A stretch of 64,000 nucleotides of DNA from Berkiella sp964606325. Lineage in GTDB: Bacteria; Pseudomonadota; Gammaproteobacteria; Berkiellales; Berkiellaceae. The position numbers and the translations under genes are program-made. Below the pieces are notes generated by a model. It was not told the origin of the DNA and did not search any database. It saw only the letters and a program-made list of their open reading frames with translations. Location of the stretch: positions 31,963-95,962 of the forward strand of contig CAZSGE010000006.1 of the NCBI GenBank assembly GCA_964606325.1, read 5' to 3'. Of the stretch, positions 43,053-51,516 are shown piece after piece. Numbering within the stretch: position 1 is the stretch's first letter; every line of letters begins with the position of its first letter.

Positions 43053-43787
43053 TTAGCCGGACATGATTTGACGAACATGCGCCACGTGACGTCGACTGAC
43101 ATCTAGTGTCTCAGGAACTCCACGCAAACGAATGCAGGGCTGTCCGCTTGAATTTTTTTCCAAGGCTTGCAAATGTTCCATCGCAACCAAACAGTTGCGG
43201 TGAATTCTTAAAAAACGCTCGCCAAATTCTGTTTCCAATTCTTTGAGGGTGTCTTCAATTAACACTTCGCCCTCTTTATGGCGAACGGTGACGTACTTAT
43301 GCTCTGCGCGAAAATAATAAATATCGCCAACAGGCACTAATACAATTCCTCTGCGGGTACGCGAGCTGATATGGGTTCTTGCTTTGGGAGATCCATCTTC
43401 TTCGCGGTTTAAAGATTTCCATTGCAATTTGTTTGGTTTGAGCGCTTTATTTAAGGCTTCGCCTAGTCGTTCAGCACGCACTGGCTTCATGAGATAATCA
43501 ACGGCATTCACTTTGAATGCTTCCAAAGCATAATCGTCGTATGCAGTAACAAAGATAACCGCCGGCGGCTCATCCATATCTGCTAAATGGCGCGCAACCT
43601 CAAGACCATCGATGCCTGGCATGCGAATATCAAGCAGCACCACCTCTGGATGTAAGGAATCAATTTTTTGCAAAGCTTCTTGACCGTTGCCGGCTTCACC
43701 GACAACTTCATGCTCATTTTGTTCTTGTAAAATACGTTTGATTCGATCGCGTGCCAAGCTCTCATCATCAACAATTAATATCCGCAT
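43053..43787 (-). CDS. algR: LytTR-family response regulator (AlgR-like)
   Basis: A 244-residue regulator. The receiver domain (about 1-120) has the acidic pair DD at 7-8, phospho-acceptor Asp53 in VVLLDIRMPG, and the Lys in YLMKPV. The LytTR DNA-binding domain is at about 140-242 (VLVPVGDIYYFRAEHKYVTV, GERFLRIHRNCLVAMEHL). In Pseudomonas AlgR controls alginate, twitching motility and virulence; targets here are unknown. It follows the sensor gene by 23 bases and precedes hemC, as in Pseudomonas. Confidence 0.93.
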   Translation of the reverse strand: MRILIVDDESLARDRIKRILQEQNEHEVVGEAGNGQEALQKIDSLHPEVVLLDIRMPGIDGLEVARHLADMDEPPAVIFVTAYDDYALEAFKVNAVDYLMKPVRAERLGEALNKALKPNKLQWKSLNREEDGSPKARTHISSRTRRGIVLVPVGDIYYFRAEHKYVTVRHKEGEVLIEDTLKELETEFGERFLRIHRNCLVAMEHLQALEKNSSGQPCIRLRGVPETLDVSRRHVAHVRQIMSG

Positions 43788-43810
43788 AGGACGATTCCTT
43801 CACTGTATTT

Positions 43811-44887
43811 TTACATACCGCTTTTCAAGTATGGAAAGATCAACGTAACTTCATACTCTTGCGGCGTCGCATTCACTTTTAATTTTGCATGACTTCCAAA
43901 TAATAAGTTTAGTCTATGTCCGATGTTTGCCATGGCAATTTGATTGCCCCCAGAAGCACGCCTTAAGCTGGGCGGAGGTACAGGATTGGATATTTTTATG
44001 CACACCAAATTCTCCTGCATTTCACCTATCACTTTAATGGTGCCACCGTTCTCCAACGCTTGTATACCATGGTAGATAGCATTTTCCATCAAAGGTTGTA
44101 GGGTTAACATTGGGATGGCTGCATCTTCAGGCACTTTGGACAAATCCGACTCTACTGTTAATCTGTCTCCTAATCGTAGTCCTTCAATGCGAAGATAGTT
44201 GCGACACAGAATCCACTCTTCCGATAAAGGTACCATGGATCCCGTATCACGTAAGGTAGCACGAAATATTTCCGAGAGATCTTCTACGGCTTGCTCAGCT
44301 TTAAGCGGATCGGTGATAATTAAACTGGCAATGATATTCATACTGTTAAATAGAAAATGAGGTCTGATGCGAGATTGCAAAGCCTCTACTCTGGCCTGGC
44401 TTTCTAGCTCAATCCGTTGTTTCCATTGTTGCTGTACATAAAAATAGCGCAAAGCCACTAACGATAAAATAGCGCTGATACTGACACATCTTGTGACAAA
44501 CTGACCAATCGTTTCAGGCGTGCTTCCCCACTGATAATTTATTTTAATCATAAAATATTGCGCACAAAAGGCGATGACGGCAGTTGTTAACACAACCAGG
44601 ATATATGCCACGCCAGAAGCAAAAGGTAGGGTTAGCTTAGAGAGCCAATGGCGCGACAAACATAATACTCCCGCACTCGCCAACGTTATCCATTGCACAA
44701 AAACCGATAATAACCCCAGCTCATCCCAAGATTCGCTTAAGATATCCCCTGTGGCTAAAATCAGCATAAAAGCAAACAACTCTGCGCCAATCGCTAACAT
44801 AAAAACAGATTTCACTGCACAAAAATTCGGCAAAAAGAACGAATTTTCTTTTAGCGGTGCAGTTTTTGTTCGAATAGTTGGATCCAT
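43811..44887 (-). CDS. algZ: LytS/AlgZ-type sensor histidine kinase
   Basis: A 358-residue membrane sensor with four to five transmembrane helices (about residues 27-155) and a His_kinase domain with RIRPHFLFNSMNIIASL, where His is the expected phosphorylation site. The ATPase domain has LQPLMENAIYHGI (N box) and GGNQIAMANIGHRLNLLFG (G region). It is unorthodox in the AlgZ/FimS manner. The adjacent algR is its likely partner. The argH gene that flanks algZ in Pseudomonas is not here. Confidence 0.9.
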   Translation of the reverse strand: MDPTIRTKTAPLKENSFFLPNFCAVKSVFMLAIGAELFAFMLILATGDILSESWDELGLLSVFVQWITLASAGVLCLSRHWLSKLTLPFASGVAYILVVLTTAVIAFCAQYFMIKINYQWGSTPETIGQFVTRCVSISAILSLVALRYFYVQQQWKQRIELESQARVEALQSRIRPHFLFNSMNIIASLIITDPLKAEQAVEDLSEIFRATLRDTGSMVPLSEEWILCRNYLRIEGLRLGDRLTVESDLSKVPEDAAIPMLTLQPLMENAIYHGIQALENGGTIKVIGEMQENLVCIKISNPVPPPSLRRASGGNQIAMANIGHRLNLLFGSHAKLKVNATPQEYEVTLIFPYLKSGM

Positions 44888-44931
44888 ATACTACCATTTT
44901 GGACTGAATATGCGTTTCTAGCGAATATCAT

Positions 44932-45603
44932 TTACTTGCTATACAAAAGTTCCTGGATCCATTTCCCGATGTCCTGGAGTTCAGGCAAGCAAACACTGTG
45001 TTCCATCGGGTAGGTGTGCCAAGTGGGTTTATACCCCGCTTCTTGTAAGGTCATTAAGGAAAGTTCAGCGAGCTTCATTGGCACCAACATATCCAATATG
45101 CCATGAGCCATAAAAATGGGAATATTCATATTGATTGGATTTTTCTCTTTTTGTAGCAAGCCATGTAACGGCAAATAACCGGACAGTACGCCCACACCTG
45201 CAAGCGGTTTGTCATAACGCAAAGCACTGTATATCGCCAGCGCCCCTCCTTGAGAAAAACCCATCAAAATAATTCTATTTGTCGGGATATCATCATTCAC
45301 ATTATCTTCAATAAGTCGATTTAGCACTTTTTGAGAGGCACGAATACCAACTTCGTCTTGTGGTGCATCCATATCAATAGCCGTGATGTCATACCAGGCG
45401 GGCATAACATAACCAAAATTGAGGGTAATGGGTAACTGTGGTGCATGCGGGAATATAAATCTCACCCGACATTCTGGCCCTAAACCTAATTCTTGTGTTA
45501 CGCCAGCAAAATCATGGCCATCAGCACCAAGACCATGCAACCAAATAACACAAGCATCTGCCTTTTGCTTTGGCTCTTGAATGAGAGCTTGCCATGATGT
45601 CAT
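44932..45603 (-). CDS. Alpha/beta-hydrolase carboxylesterase (EstB/YpfH type)
   Basis: About 223 residues. The start at 45601-45603 overlaps the cyaY stop as ATGA. The catalytic Ser lies in LMGFSQGGALAIYSAL, Asp in HGILDMLVP and His in PMEHSVCLPE. The oxyanion region is WLHGLGADGHDF. Family members hydrolyse small esters or lysophospholipids. There is no signal peptide. Confidence 0.9.
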   Translation of the reverse strand: MTSWQALIQEPKQKADACVIWLHGLGADGHDFAGVTQELGLGPECRVRFIFPHAPQLPITLNFGYVMPAWYDITAIDMDAPQDEVGIRASQKVLNRLIEDNVNDDIPTNRIILMGFSQGGALAIYSALRYDKPLAGVGVLSGYLPLHGLLQKEKNPINMNIPIFMAHGILDMLVPMKLAELSLMTLQEAGYKPTWHTYPMEHSVCLPELQDIGKWIQELLYSK

Positions 45604-45929
45604 GAAGGCTCCTGAAAATTGAAAGTGTTGGGATCGAGAACGATTGCTGTTATCTGTTGAACAACCGCGCACAAGACGGTAAGCAACGTTTCACCTTGCT
45701 TGGTTTGCCATTGTGAAGCTAATTGAAAATGGTAAGCACCAAGAGGGGTAGCTAACCATACTTCTTTTAAATACGCCTGCCTAGAAAAAATTAATTGCTC
45801 ACCCTCAGGCAGCGTGATAGTTAATATATTTTCCTGCGTTTCAAAATCAAGCACATTCTCCTTTTCAAGCCATTGTTCAATCGCAAGAAATAGGGCATCC
45901 ACTGTATCGTGGAACTGCTGCTCGTTCAT
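45600..45929 (-). CDS. cyaY: Frataxin-like iron-sulfur assembly protein CyaY
   Basis: A 109-residue acidic protein starting MNEQQFHDTVDALFLAIEQW, the canonical alpha-helix 1 of CyaY. Acidic residues and LDFETQENILTITLPEGE follow, then IFSRQAYLKEVWLATPLGAYHF. It binds iron and regulates IscS in Fe-S cluster assembly. The ATG at 45927-45929 is preferred to one 36 bases upstream. It is divergent from lptM, as in other gammaproteobacteria. Confidence 0.94.
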   Translation of the reverse strand: MNEQQFHDTVDALFLAIEQWLEKENVLDFETQENILTITLPEGEQLIFSRQAYLKEVWLATPLGAYHFQLASQWQTKQGETLLTVLCAVVQQITAIVLDPNTFNFQEPS

Positions 45930-46048
45930 ATCGGTCTTTTTCCTGATTTTTTTGCAAGAGTACACCGTAACATGGCGCTTGCAAATAGCATCCTAAGGTT
46001 GCTTTAAGTTAAAGTAGGATAAGTTAGAATATAACAGTATGGGAAAGA

Positions 46049-46068
46049 TATCAAACTTCCGTTTGATA
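46049..46068 (+). promoter_or_regulatory. Hairpin in the lptM leader
   Basis: TATCAAAC, loop TTCC, GTTTGATA. It lies eight bases before the lptM ATG and could affect translation or mark the end of a promoter region. Function unknown. Confidence 0.4.
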
Positions 46069-46076
46069 GTTAAACT

Positions 46077-46205
46077 ATGAAAATAAACTTGTACAAACGC
46101 TGGGGCATTATTTTTGCCTTAATATATTGTTTAGGTCTTTTTGGCTGTGGCCAAACTGGCGCTTTGTATTTACCCAATGACACGCATGTTGATGGCGATG
46201 ACTGA
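46077..46205 (+). CDS. lptM: Small lipoprotein LptM (YifL)
   Basis: A 42-residue lipoprotein with a basic start (MKINLYKRWG), a hydrophobic helix, a lipobox (LGLFGCGQTG) and a mature part with the family motif GALYLPND. In E. coli LptM helps LptD/LptE maturation in LPS export. Its stop overlaps the lysA start by eight bases (ATGACTGA). The cyaY / lptM-lysA-dapF arrangement confirms it. Confidence 0.92.
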   Translation: MKINLYKRWGIIFALIYCLGLFGCGQTGALYLPNDTHVDGDD

Positions 46206-47439
46206 TTTTAACTATCAAGGCAATGAGCTATGGGTTGAAAATCTGCGTGTACGCGATATCGTTTCCCAATGCCAAACACCCTGCTTTATTTATTCTTACC
46301 ATAGCTTAGTGAATTCATGGCAGGCCTTTGATAGCGCGTGCACTCACCCTCACCTGATTTGCTATGCCGTCAAAGCCAATAGTAATTTGGCCATTCTCAA
46401 TGCATTAGCAGCCCTAGGATCGGGTTTTGATATCGTTTCAGGCGGCGAATTGCAGCGAGTTTTAGCAGCAAAAGCCACCCCCAATAAAATTGTATTTTCA
46501 GGGGTCGGCAAATCTCAAGACGAAATTGCCATGGCACTGAAAGTGGGCATTTATTGCTTTAATGTAGAATCGCATGCTGAACTGCTGATGATCAACGATA
46601 TAGCGACACATCTTAATGTGAGAGCGCCCATTGCTTTACGTGTTAATCCCGATGTAAACCCTCAAAGCCATCCCTATATTTCAACTGGGCAAAAAGAAAG
46701 CAAATTTGGAATAGAAGTTGAAAGCGCGCTTGGATTGTATCAAATAGCTAAAACGCTTTCCCATCTACAAATAAAAGGTATTGCTTGCCATATTGGTTCG
46801 CAGCTCACTTCCACCGAACCCTTTGTGGAAGCTTTAGCGCGATTGCTTCACTTGATACAAAGGCTGGCAGCGTTAAATATCGACCTCGAACATGTTGATA
46901 TGGGTGGCGGTTTAGGTGTGCGCTATCATGCGCAAACTATTCCTTCTGTCAATGAATACATTCAGGCGCTGCTCGGATTAAAAATACCCTCTCACTTAAA
47001 ACTCATTTTAGAACCTGGAAGAGCTATCGTAGCTAATGCTGGGATCTTAGTTACAAAAGTTTTATTAATAAAAAGTAATGGAAACAAACAATTTTGTGTT
47101 GTGGATTGTGCCATGAATGATTACTTACGTCCTACGCTATATGACGCTTGGCAAAATGTTATTCCTTTGCAACAAGATCAAAACGCACAAACATCACTCT
47201 ATGATATCGTTGGCCCTGTTTGCGAAAGTGGTGATTTTTTGGCAAAAGATAGAAAATTAGCAGTGAAAGCTGGAGACTATTTAGCGCTTTCTCAAACCGG
47301 TGCTTATGGTTTTGTGATGAGCTCAAACTACAATTCAAGACCAAGAGCGGCTGAAGTCATGGTAAAAGGAAATAAGTTTAAAGTGGTCAGAGCCCGTGAA
47401 ACAATTGAAAGTCTTTTTGCCATGGAATCGCTATGGTAG
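46198..47439 (+). CDS. lysA: Diaminopimelate decarboxylase
   Basis: About 413 residues; PLP enzyme for the last step of lysine synthesis. The start MTDFNYQGNELWVE is the family N-terminus. The PLP lysine is in CYAVKANSN. HVDMGGGLGVRY, LILEPGRAIVANAG and VGPVCESGDFLA (active cysteine) are visible. The ATG at 46198 overlaps lptM; a second in-frame ATG two codons earlier is possible. dapF follows in the same unit. Confidence 0.96.
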   Translation: MTDFNYQGNELWVENLRVRDIVSQCQTPCFIYSYHSLVNSWQAFDSACTHPHLICYAVKANSNLAILNALAALGSGFDIVSGGELQRVLAAKATPNKIVFSGVGKSQDEIAMALKVGIYCFNVESHAELLMINDIATHLNVRAPIALRVNPDVNPQSHPYISTGQKESKFGIEVESALGLYQIAKTLSHLQIKGIACHIGSQLTSTEPFVEALARLLHLIQRLAALNIDLEHVDMGGGLGVRYHAQTIPSVNEYIQALLGLKIPSHLKLILEPGRAIVANAGILVTKVLLIKSNGNKQFCVVDCAMNDYLRPTLYDAWQNVIPLQQDQNAQTSLYDIVGPVCESGDFLAKDRKLAVKAGDYLALSQTGAYGFVMSSNYNSRPRAAEVMVKGNKFKVVRARETIESLFAMESLW

Positions 47440-47494
47440 GTTATATTAAATATATCTTTTCACCTATTAACATAGTCTTTAGATAGGAACCACA

Positions 47495-48361
47495 ATGTCG
47501 AGCATGATTCATTTTACAAAAATGCATGGGTTAGGAAATGATTTTGTCGTGCTAGATAGCATCACTCAGCATGTCAAACTCACCCCAAATTTGATTAGAC
47601 GTATTAGCGATCGAAACTTTGGTGTGGGCTGCGATCAAGTCTTATTAGTTGAGCCTCCTGCAAACCCAACGCTAGATTTCAACTATCGGATCTTTAATCA
47701 AGATGGTAAAGAGGTTTCTCAATGTGGTAATGGCGCTCGCTGTTTTGGTCGCTATGTTTACGAGCGCGGGCTAACCGGTAAAAAACAATTATTAATTGGC
47801 ACAAATGCTGGTAATTTAAAAATTGATATTTCTGATTTATCCTGCATTGAAGTCGATTTAGGGGAACCCATATTTTCGCCTAAGGCCATTCCTCTCAATA
47901 TTAAAGCGGTATCCAAACTACAAAAGCAAGGATATTATAAAATACATTTGTTAGGCAGCAATCGTGAAGCAGTCATTCTTTCAATGGGAAATCCGCATTG
48001 TGTGATCTCAGTTCCTGCTGTCACCGAGGCCGCTGTTGCTGATGTGGGCAAAGCACTACAAAAACATCCTGCCTTTCCTAAAGGCGTGAATGTGAGCTTC
48101 ATGCAAGTCTTGGCAAGAAATCATATTAAGTGCCGCGTCTTTGAACGTGGCGTGGGTGAAACATTAGCCTGCGGCACTGCAGCTTGTGCTTCCGTGGTTG
48201 CTGGAATCATCCATGGAGAGCTTAACAAGGAAGTTAAAGTCGACATGCCCGGTGGCGCCTTGACCGTCAGGTGGGAGCAGGTGGGATCCGTTTTCCTGAG
48301 CGGCCCGGCCATGGGTGTTTTCCATGGTCAATTTTGTGTCGCATCTCAAGATCTTTTTTAG
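47495..48361 (+). CDS. dapF: Diaminopimelate epimerase
   Basis: A 288-residue cofactor-free racemase making meso-DAP for lysine and murein. The two catalytic cysteines are in SQCGNGARCFGRYV and GETLACGTAACAS. Family landmarks are FTKMHGLGNDFVVLD and SMGNPHCVI. AGGAACCACA precedes the first ATG. It is 55 bases after lysA. Confidence 0.97.
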   Translation: MSSMIHFTKMHGLGNDFVVLDSITQHVKLTPNLIRRISDRNFGVGCDQVLLVEPPANPTLDFNYRIFNQDGKEVSQCGNGARCFGRYVYERGLTGKKQLLIGTNAGNLKIDISDLSCIEVDLGEPIFSPKAIPLNIKAVSKLQKQGYYKIHLLGSNREAVILSMGNPHCVISVPAVTEAAVADVGKALQKHPAFPKGVNVSFMQVLARNHIKCRVFERGVGETLACGTAACASVVAGIIHGELNKEVKVDMPGGALTVRWEQVGSVFLSGPAMGVFHGQFCVASQDLF

Positions 48362-48375
48362 AGGTGGGCACTTTA

Positions 48376-48404
48376 TTGGACTAGATGCGCATTTTTGCTA
48401 TGCT
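48376..48404 (+). promoter_or_regulatory. Probable sigma-70 promoter of dsbB
   Basis: TTGGAC at 48376-48381, a 17-base spacer, and TATGCT at 48399-48404. It ends 25 bases before the dsbB ATG and gives dsbB an independent start beside any dapF read-through. Confidence 0.5.
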
Positions 48405-48429
48405 AATAAAAAGTAAATATATGATTTAA

Positions 48430-48921
48430 ATGAGAATAACAATCCGTCCACTCTACTATTACTTATTTGGGTTTTCCCTATTTTTATTGGGCACATCGTT
48501 TGTTCTGCAATTTCATTTTCATCTTCAACCTTGCCCATTATGTATCATCGATAGGGTGTTAGTTTTTATTCTTACTCTTTTTTTTATAATTGCTATCATG
48601 CACAACCCGCAACCGCGTGGACAAAAAATATACAGCCTTATCGGTTTTTCAATCGCTTTGCTTGGGATCTGCTCAGCGATACGTCATTTATGGATTATTC
48701 ATCTACCCCCCGAACAAGTTCCGGCTTGTGGACCAGGTATTCAATATTTATTTGGCACTTTTCCACCGCACGAAGCCATCATGCTGGTTTTACAAGGTTC
48801 TGGTGAATGCTATTCGGATAAAAGTAATTTGTTCGGGATCTCTCTTCCAGCTTGGACACTGCTTGGTTTCATGATGCTCGCCATTGGCAGTTTGTTGCCG
48901 TGGTGGGGAAGTAAGAAGTAA
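48430..48921 (+). CDS. dsbB: Disulfide bond formation protein DsbB
   Basis: A 163-residue inner-membrane quinone reductase that re-oxidises DsbA. Four transmembrane helices are visible. The first periplasmic pair is QPCPLC and the second pair lies in VPACGPG and SGECYSDK. Length is normal. In Pseudomonas the dsbB-like gene (dsbH) lies beside algQ, as here with rsd. Confidence 0.95.
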   Translation: MRITIRPLYYYLFGFSLFLLGTSFVLQFHFHLQPCPLCIIDRVLVFILTLFFIIAIMHNPQPRGQKIYSLIGFSIALLGICSAIRHLWIIHLPPEQVPACGPGIQYLFGTFPPHEAIMLVLQGSGECYSDKSNLFGISLPAWTLLGFMMLAIGSLLPWWGSKK

Positions 48922-49157
48922 GAAGATAAATCCCTCTGTGCCCCTTCGCGGCCTCTCTCTTTACGAAAGAGAGATAATTGTTCGCTTCGCTCACATAAAA
49001 TTAAGAACTTCTTTTCATCTCAACAAAAGCACTGATAGTTTTTTTCGAGCTATTTTTTTTAGGCGAGGAATCAAGTTGAGAGCAACCGGAGTGTACATCT
49101 GAGTACATGAGGATTGAGCGAAACGCCGATGACGAAGCATAAAAGAAAACAGCGAAG
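48922..49157. other. Intergenic region with hairpins between dsbB and the sRNA gene
   Basis: A non-coding stretch. TCTCTCTTT-ACG-AAAGAGAGA lies near 48954-48974 and could end dsbB transcripts. Poly-T tracts with CGAGC occur near 49033-49060. A small TGTAC-N6-GTACA pair lies near 49093-49108, within sequence that looks like a dispersed intergenic repeat by its style. The repeat status cannot be tested from one copy. Confidence 0.4.
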
Positions 49158-49475
49158 AAAAAAAAAGGGTAGCTGCGGCCACCCCATTTGTATTCATCCT
49201 TGCTTAATTACCAGCCCGCACATCTTGTTGACCTGTGCATCCTAACCAGTCCATTATGTTAGGGTGGTTTCCTTACCTTGCACGGCAACGTTTTCCCTTT
49301 AATTTGTCTTATCTTAAGATAAGCCGGCAATCCTTTGCCCGATGTGCTGGCAACATTCCTTGCTACCACGCTGGCCCCACATCCATCCTTTGACATGGGA
49401 TGTGAGTCAATTTATCAAATTGGCACTTGTTAACAAGGCACCCCTTCTAAACTTTCTAACGAGCATATGTCCGCC
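49158..49475 (-). ncRNA. Probable CsrB/RsmZ-type CsrA-sequestering small RNA
   Basis: No ORF covers this stretch. On the minus strand eight GGA motifs, all preceded by A at -1 or -2, are spread over 200 bases, several as AGGATG. Four lie in hairpin loops: loop 49397-49385, AAGGAAT loop (49361-49355), AGGA loop (49334-49331, stem GGCAA/TTGCC) and ATGGA in the 49257-49247 loop (stem CCTAAC/GTTAGG). The RNA ends in a terminator: GGGTGGC-CGCA-GCTACCC plus nine T (49166-49158). This is the CsrB/RsmY/RsmZ design. The 5' end and promoter are not located; about 300 nt is an estimate. Confidence 0.65.
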
Positions 49476-49690
49476 TAAAAAAACAATTCTCATATAAATC
49501 AATAAGTTAAATTTATTTTTATTCTTGCTTAGCCTTAAAACTCGCTTCAGGTATAGCGATGTGTCCACAGCATTTTGAGAAAAGGCTTACAAATAAACTC
49601 AAAAAAAAAGACAACTTGCCAACAAAACTTGACGCCCTTACACAGCAAGCTTTACTTACAACATGGACAACAACTAAGGAGGGCTGTTAC

Positions 49691-50164
49691 ATGCTACCTA
49701 AACTACCTTTAAAAGCGACTAACAACTCTCAACTTGTTAATCAGTGGCTATCCAATCGTCAAGCGGTAATTGTGGCATTTAACAACTTATGCGGTTATCG
49801 ACCTTTTGCGTTAGCAAACGTTAGCGCTGTAGAAGAAGCACTACAGGAATTTTGTTTTTTGCTTGTCGATTATGTTTCACTTGGTCATTTTGAAGTTTTC
49901 GAACATATAAGTGATTCAATTGACAAATGTGGATATGCCCATTTTGGGATCCCGCAACGCGTACTGCAATGCTTAATGAACACCACAGTTGCAGCATTAG
50001 ACTTTAACGAGAAATATCAACAACAAGCTCAGCTTTTAAGCTTAGAAGAAGATCTCGGTTCGATAGGTTTAGCATTCGCTCAACGCCTTGAGTGGGAAGA
50101 TCAAATGATTGCGCAATATCATCTTGCCAAAAATAGCGCTCCAAGAATAGCTAGGTCTGCTTAA
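49691..50164 (+). CDS. rsd: Rsd/AlgQ anti-sigma-70 family regulator
   Basis: About 157 residues, the usual family length. The family core is FCFLLVDYVSLGHFEVFEHI with the preceding NQWLSNRQAVIVAFNNLCG. The ATG at 49691 is set by AAGGAGGG eight bases upstream; a longer reading frame from 49559 would add 44 residues with no family match. Rsd binds sigma-70 and favours alternative sigma factors in stationary phase; AlgQ is the Pseudomonas form. The adjacent sRNA gene runs divergently. Confidence 0.88.
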   Translation: MLPKLPLKATNNSQLVNQWLSNRQAVIVAFNNLCGYRPFALANVSAVEEALQEFCFLLVDYVSLGHFEVFEHISDSIDKCGYAHFGIPQRVLQCLMNTTVAALDFNEKYQQQAQLLSLEEDLGSIGLAFAQRLEWEDQMIAQYHLAKNSAPRIARSA

Positions 50165-50197
50165 GATCCTCAATCCCTCCTTGGGAGGGATTGTTTG

Positions 50198-50521
50198 TTA
50201 ATCTTCTAAATATTGCAATTTGTCTTTAACGCCATTCCATTGCTCTGCATCAGGCAAAGCCTCTTTATGGGTGGTCAATGTTGGCCATTCCTTTGCCTTT
50301 GCGGCATTGAGCTGTAAAAAATTTGCCATATCTGGGGTTAGATCATCTTCTGAACAAATAGCGTTCGCAGGACATTCTGGTTCACATAAAGCACAATCAA
50401 TGCACTCATCAGGGTCGATAACCATGAAGTTCGGCCCTTCGTGAAAACAATCGACCGGGCAAACTTCAACACAATCGGTAAACTTACATTTGATGCAATT
50501 ATCTGTCACGACAAAGGTCAT
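50198..50521 (-). CDS. fdxA: Seven-iron ferredoxin FdxA
   Basis: A 107-residue ferredoxin starting MTFVVTDNCIKCKFTDC. Cysteines at 9, 12, 17 and 21 and the CIDCALCEPECP cluster motif give one [3Fe-4S] and one [4Fe-4S] site. The C-terminal 50-residue extension is typical. The ATG at 50519-50521, with AGGA six bases upstream, is preferred to one 45 bases upstream. In Pseudomonas fdxA is the neighbour of rsmZ. It is convergent with rsd. Confidence 0.95.
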   Translation of the reverse strand: MTFVVTDNCIKCKFTDCVEVCPVDCFHEGPNFMVIDPDECIDCALCEPECPANAICSEDDLTPDMANFLQLNAAKAKEWPTLTTHKEALPDAEQWNGVKDKLQYLED

Positions 50522-50686
50522 GCTCTTCCTCATTTTGGGCCAGCCCTGGATGGCCCAATAGTACATGAGCCAACGGAATTCATGAAGGTTTGACTTAAAA
50601 AAACTTAAAATTTATTGTTCAGGTGCTATATAATACTGACTTATGTAGAGATTCTTTTTTACGCCGACAAGACCAAAGGAGCAGGT

Positions 50687-51460
50687 ATGGCAAAATCGAA
50701 AAAGGCGGCCCCCAAAAAGGCCCCAACCAAAAAACCTATCGCAAAAAAAACATCCCCTAAAAAGGCAACAGCGAAAAAGCCTTCACCACCAAAAATAACA
50801 TCTAAAAAAGCAAAACCAAAAGCGACCAAACCCGCAGCGAAGGCCAAAACAACAACTAAAACGCTTTCTAAGGCCAAAGCCTCGAATACGAAGCCTCCCA
50901 AAGGCAAATCACCCGAATCTCTCTTAGAACAAAATTTTCTAGACAGCCTTGCTAAGCTTGAGAGCTTTTGGTCTAAAAAAGTAACGACGCTCAAAAAAGA
51001 ATGTGACACCTTGGTTGGAAAACATAAAAAGGGCACACAAGGTAAACCTACTCCTAAACAAGCTGAAAAACTTAATTCTTTAGAAAAGGAAATTGCGCTA
51101 AAGCAAGATGCGCTTGATGAAGCATCCTTTGCTGCCGCTAAGTTCTCGGCCTTAAGTCAAAAAATGAATGCGTTTGAGAATGAATGGTTGAACCAGCTCA
51201 ATGTGCAAACGTCAACCAACTCTGCCATCAGCCAAGCTCCCGCATCACATGCCCAAAAAATGGATTTCTTACCTCATGGCATTTCCAAAATCACTGACGT
51301 TGAAAATATGAATCATGATTGGGAAGATGAACCTGAAAGCGATGCAGAGGAAGCCACTGATGATTTAGAAGACATTTTCATGCCACAAGATGATCTGTCT
51401 GAGTTCGAAGTGATTGAAGACTTTTCGGTCACCAATGATGATTTTGAGGATGAAGAGTAA
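50687..51460 (+). CDS. Histone H1/AlgP-like protein with basic N-terminus and acidic C-terminus
   Basis: About 257 residues; AAGGAG precedes the ATG at 50687. The first 85 residues are almost entirely Lys, Ala, Pro, Thr and Ser with KKxxxKK and AKKP repeats, as in AlgP and histone-H1-like proteins, and should bind DNA. A helical middle (about 90-185) looks coiled coil. The last 50 residues are strongly acidic (DWEDEPESDAEEATDD and DDFEDEE). It takes the algP position of Pseudomonas (near algQ). The acidic tail is not part of the classical AlgP description. Confidence 0.7.
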   Translation: MAKSKKAAPKKAPTKKPIAKKTSPKKATAKKPSPPKITSKKAKPKATKPAAKAKTTTKTLSKAKASNTKPPKGKSPESLLEQNFLDSLAKLESFWSKKVTTLKKECDTLVGKHKKGTQGKPTPKQAEKLNSLEKEIALKQDALDEASFAAAKFSALSQKMNAFENEWLNQLNVQTSTNSAISQAPASHAQKMDFLPHGISKITDVENMNHDWEDEPESDAEEATDDLEDIFMPQDDLSEFEVIEDFSVTNDDFEDEE

Positions 51461-51470
51461 AATCTTGGTG

Positions 51471-51505
51471 TTTCCAGGGAAGACTCGACAATTCTTCCCT
51501 GGAAA
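51471..51505. terminator. Terminator-like 13-base stem-loop
   Basis: TTTCCAGGGAAGA, nine-base loop, TCTTCCCTGGAAA. It lies between convergent genes. The perfect stem has no T run, so termination would need help. Confidence 0.6.
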
Positions 51506-51516
51506 CCTAAAGCCTC

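Noticed and set aside
46141..46197. Upstream in-frame extension of lysA
   Set aside because: It overlaps lptM completely and lacks the family N-terminus; MTDFNYQGN is the proper start.
49559..49690. N-terminal extension of the rsd reading frame (44 residues)
   Set aside because: No match to the Rsd/AlgQ family, and a strong ribosome site sits before the internal ATG at 49691.
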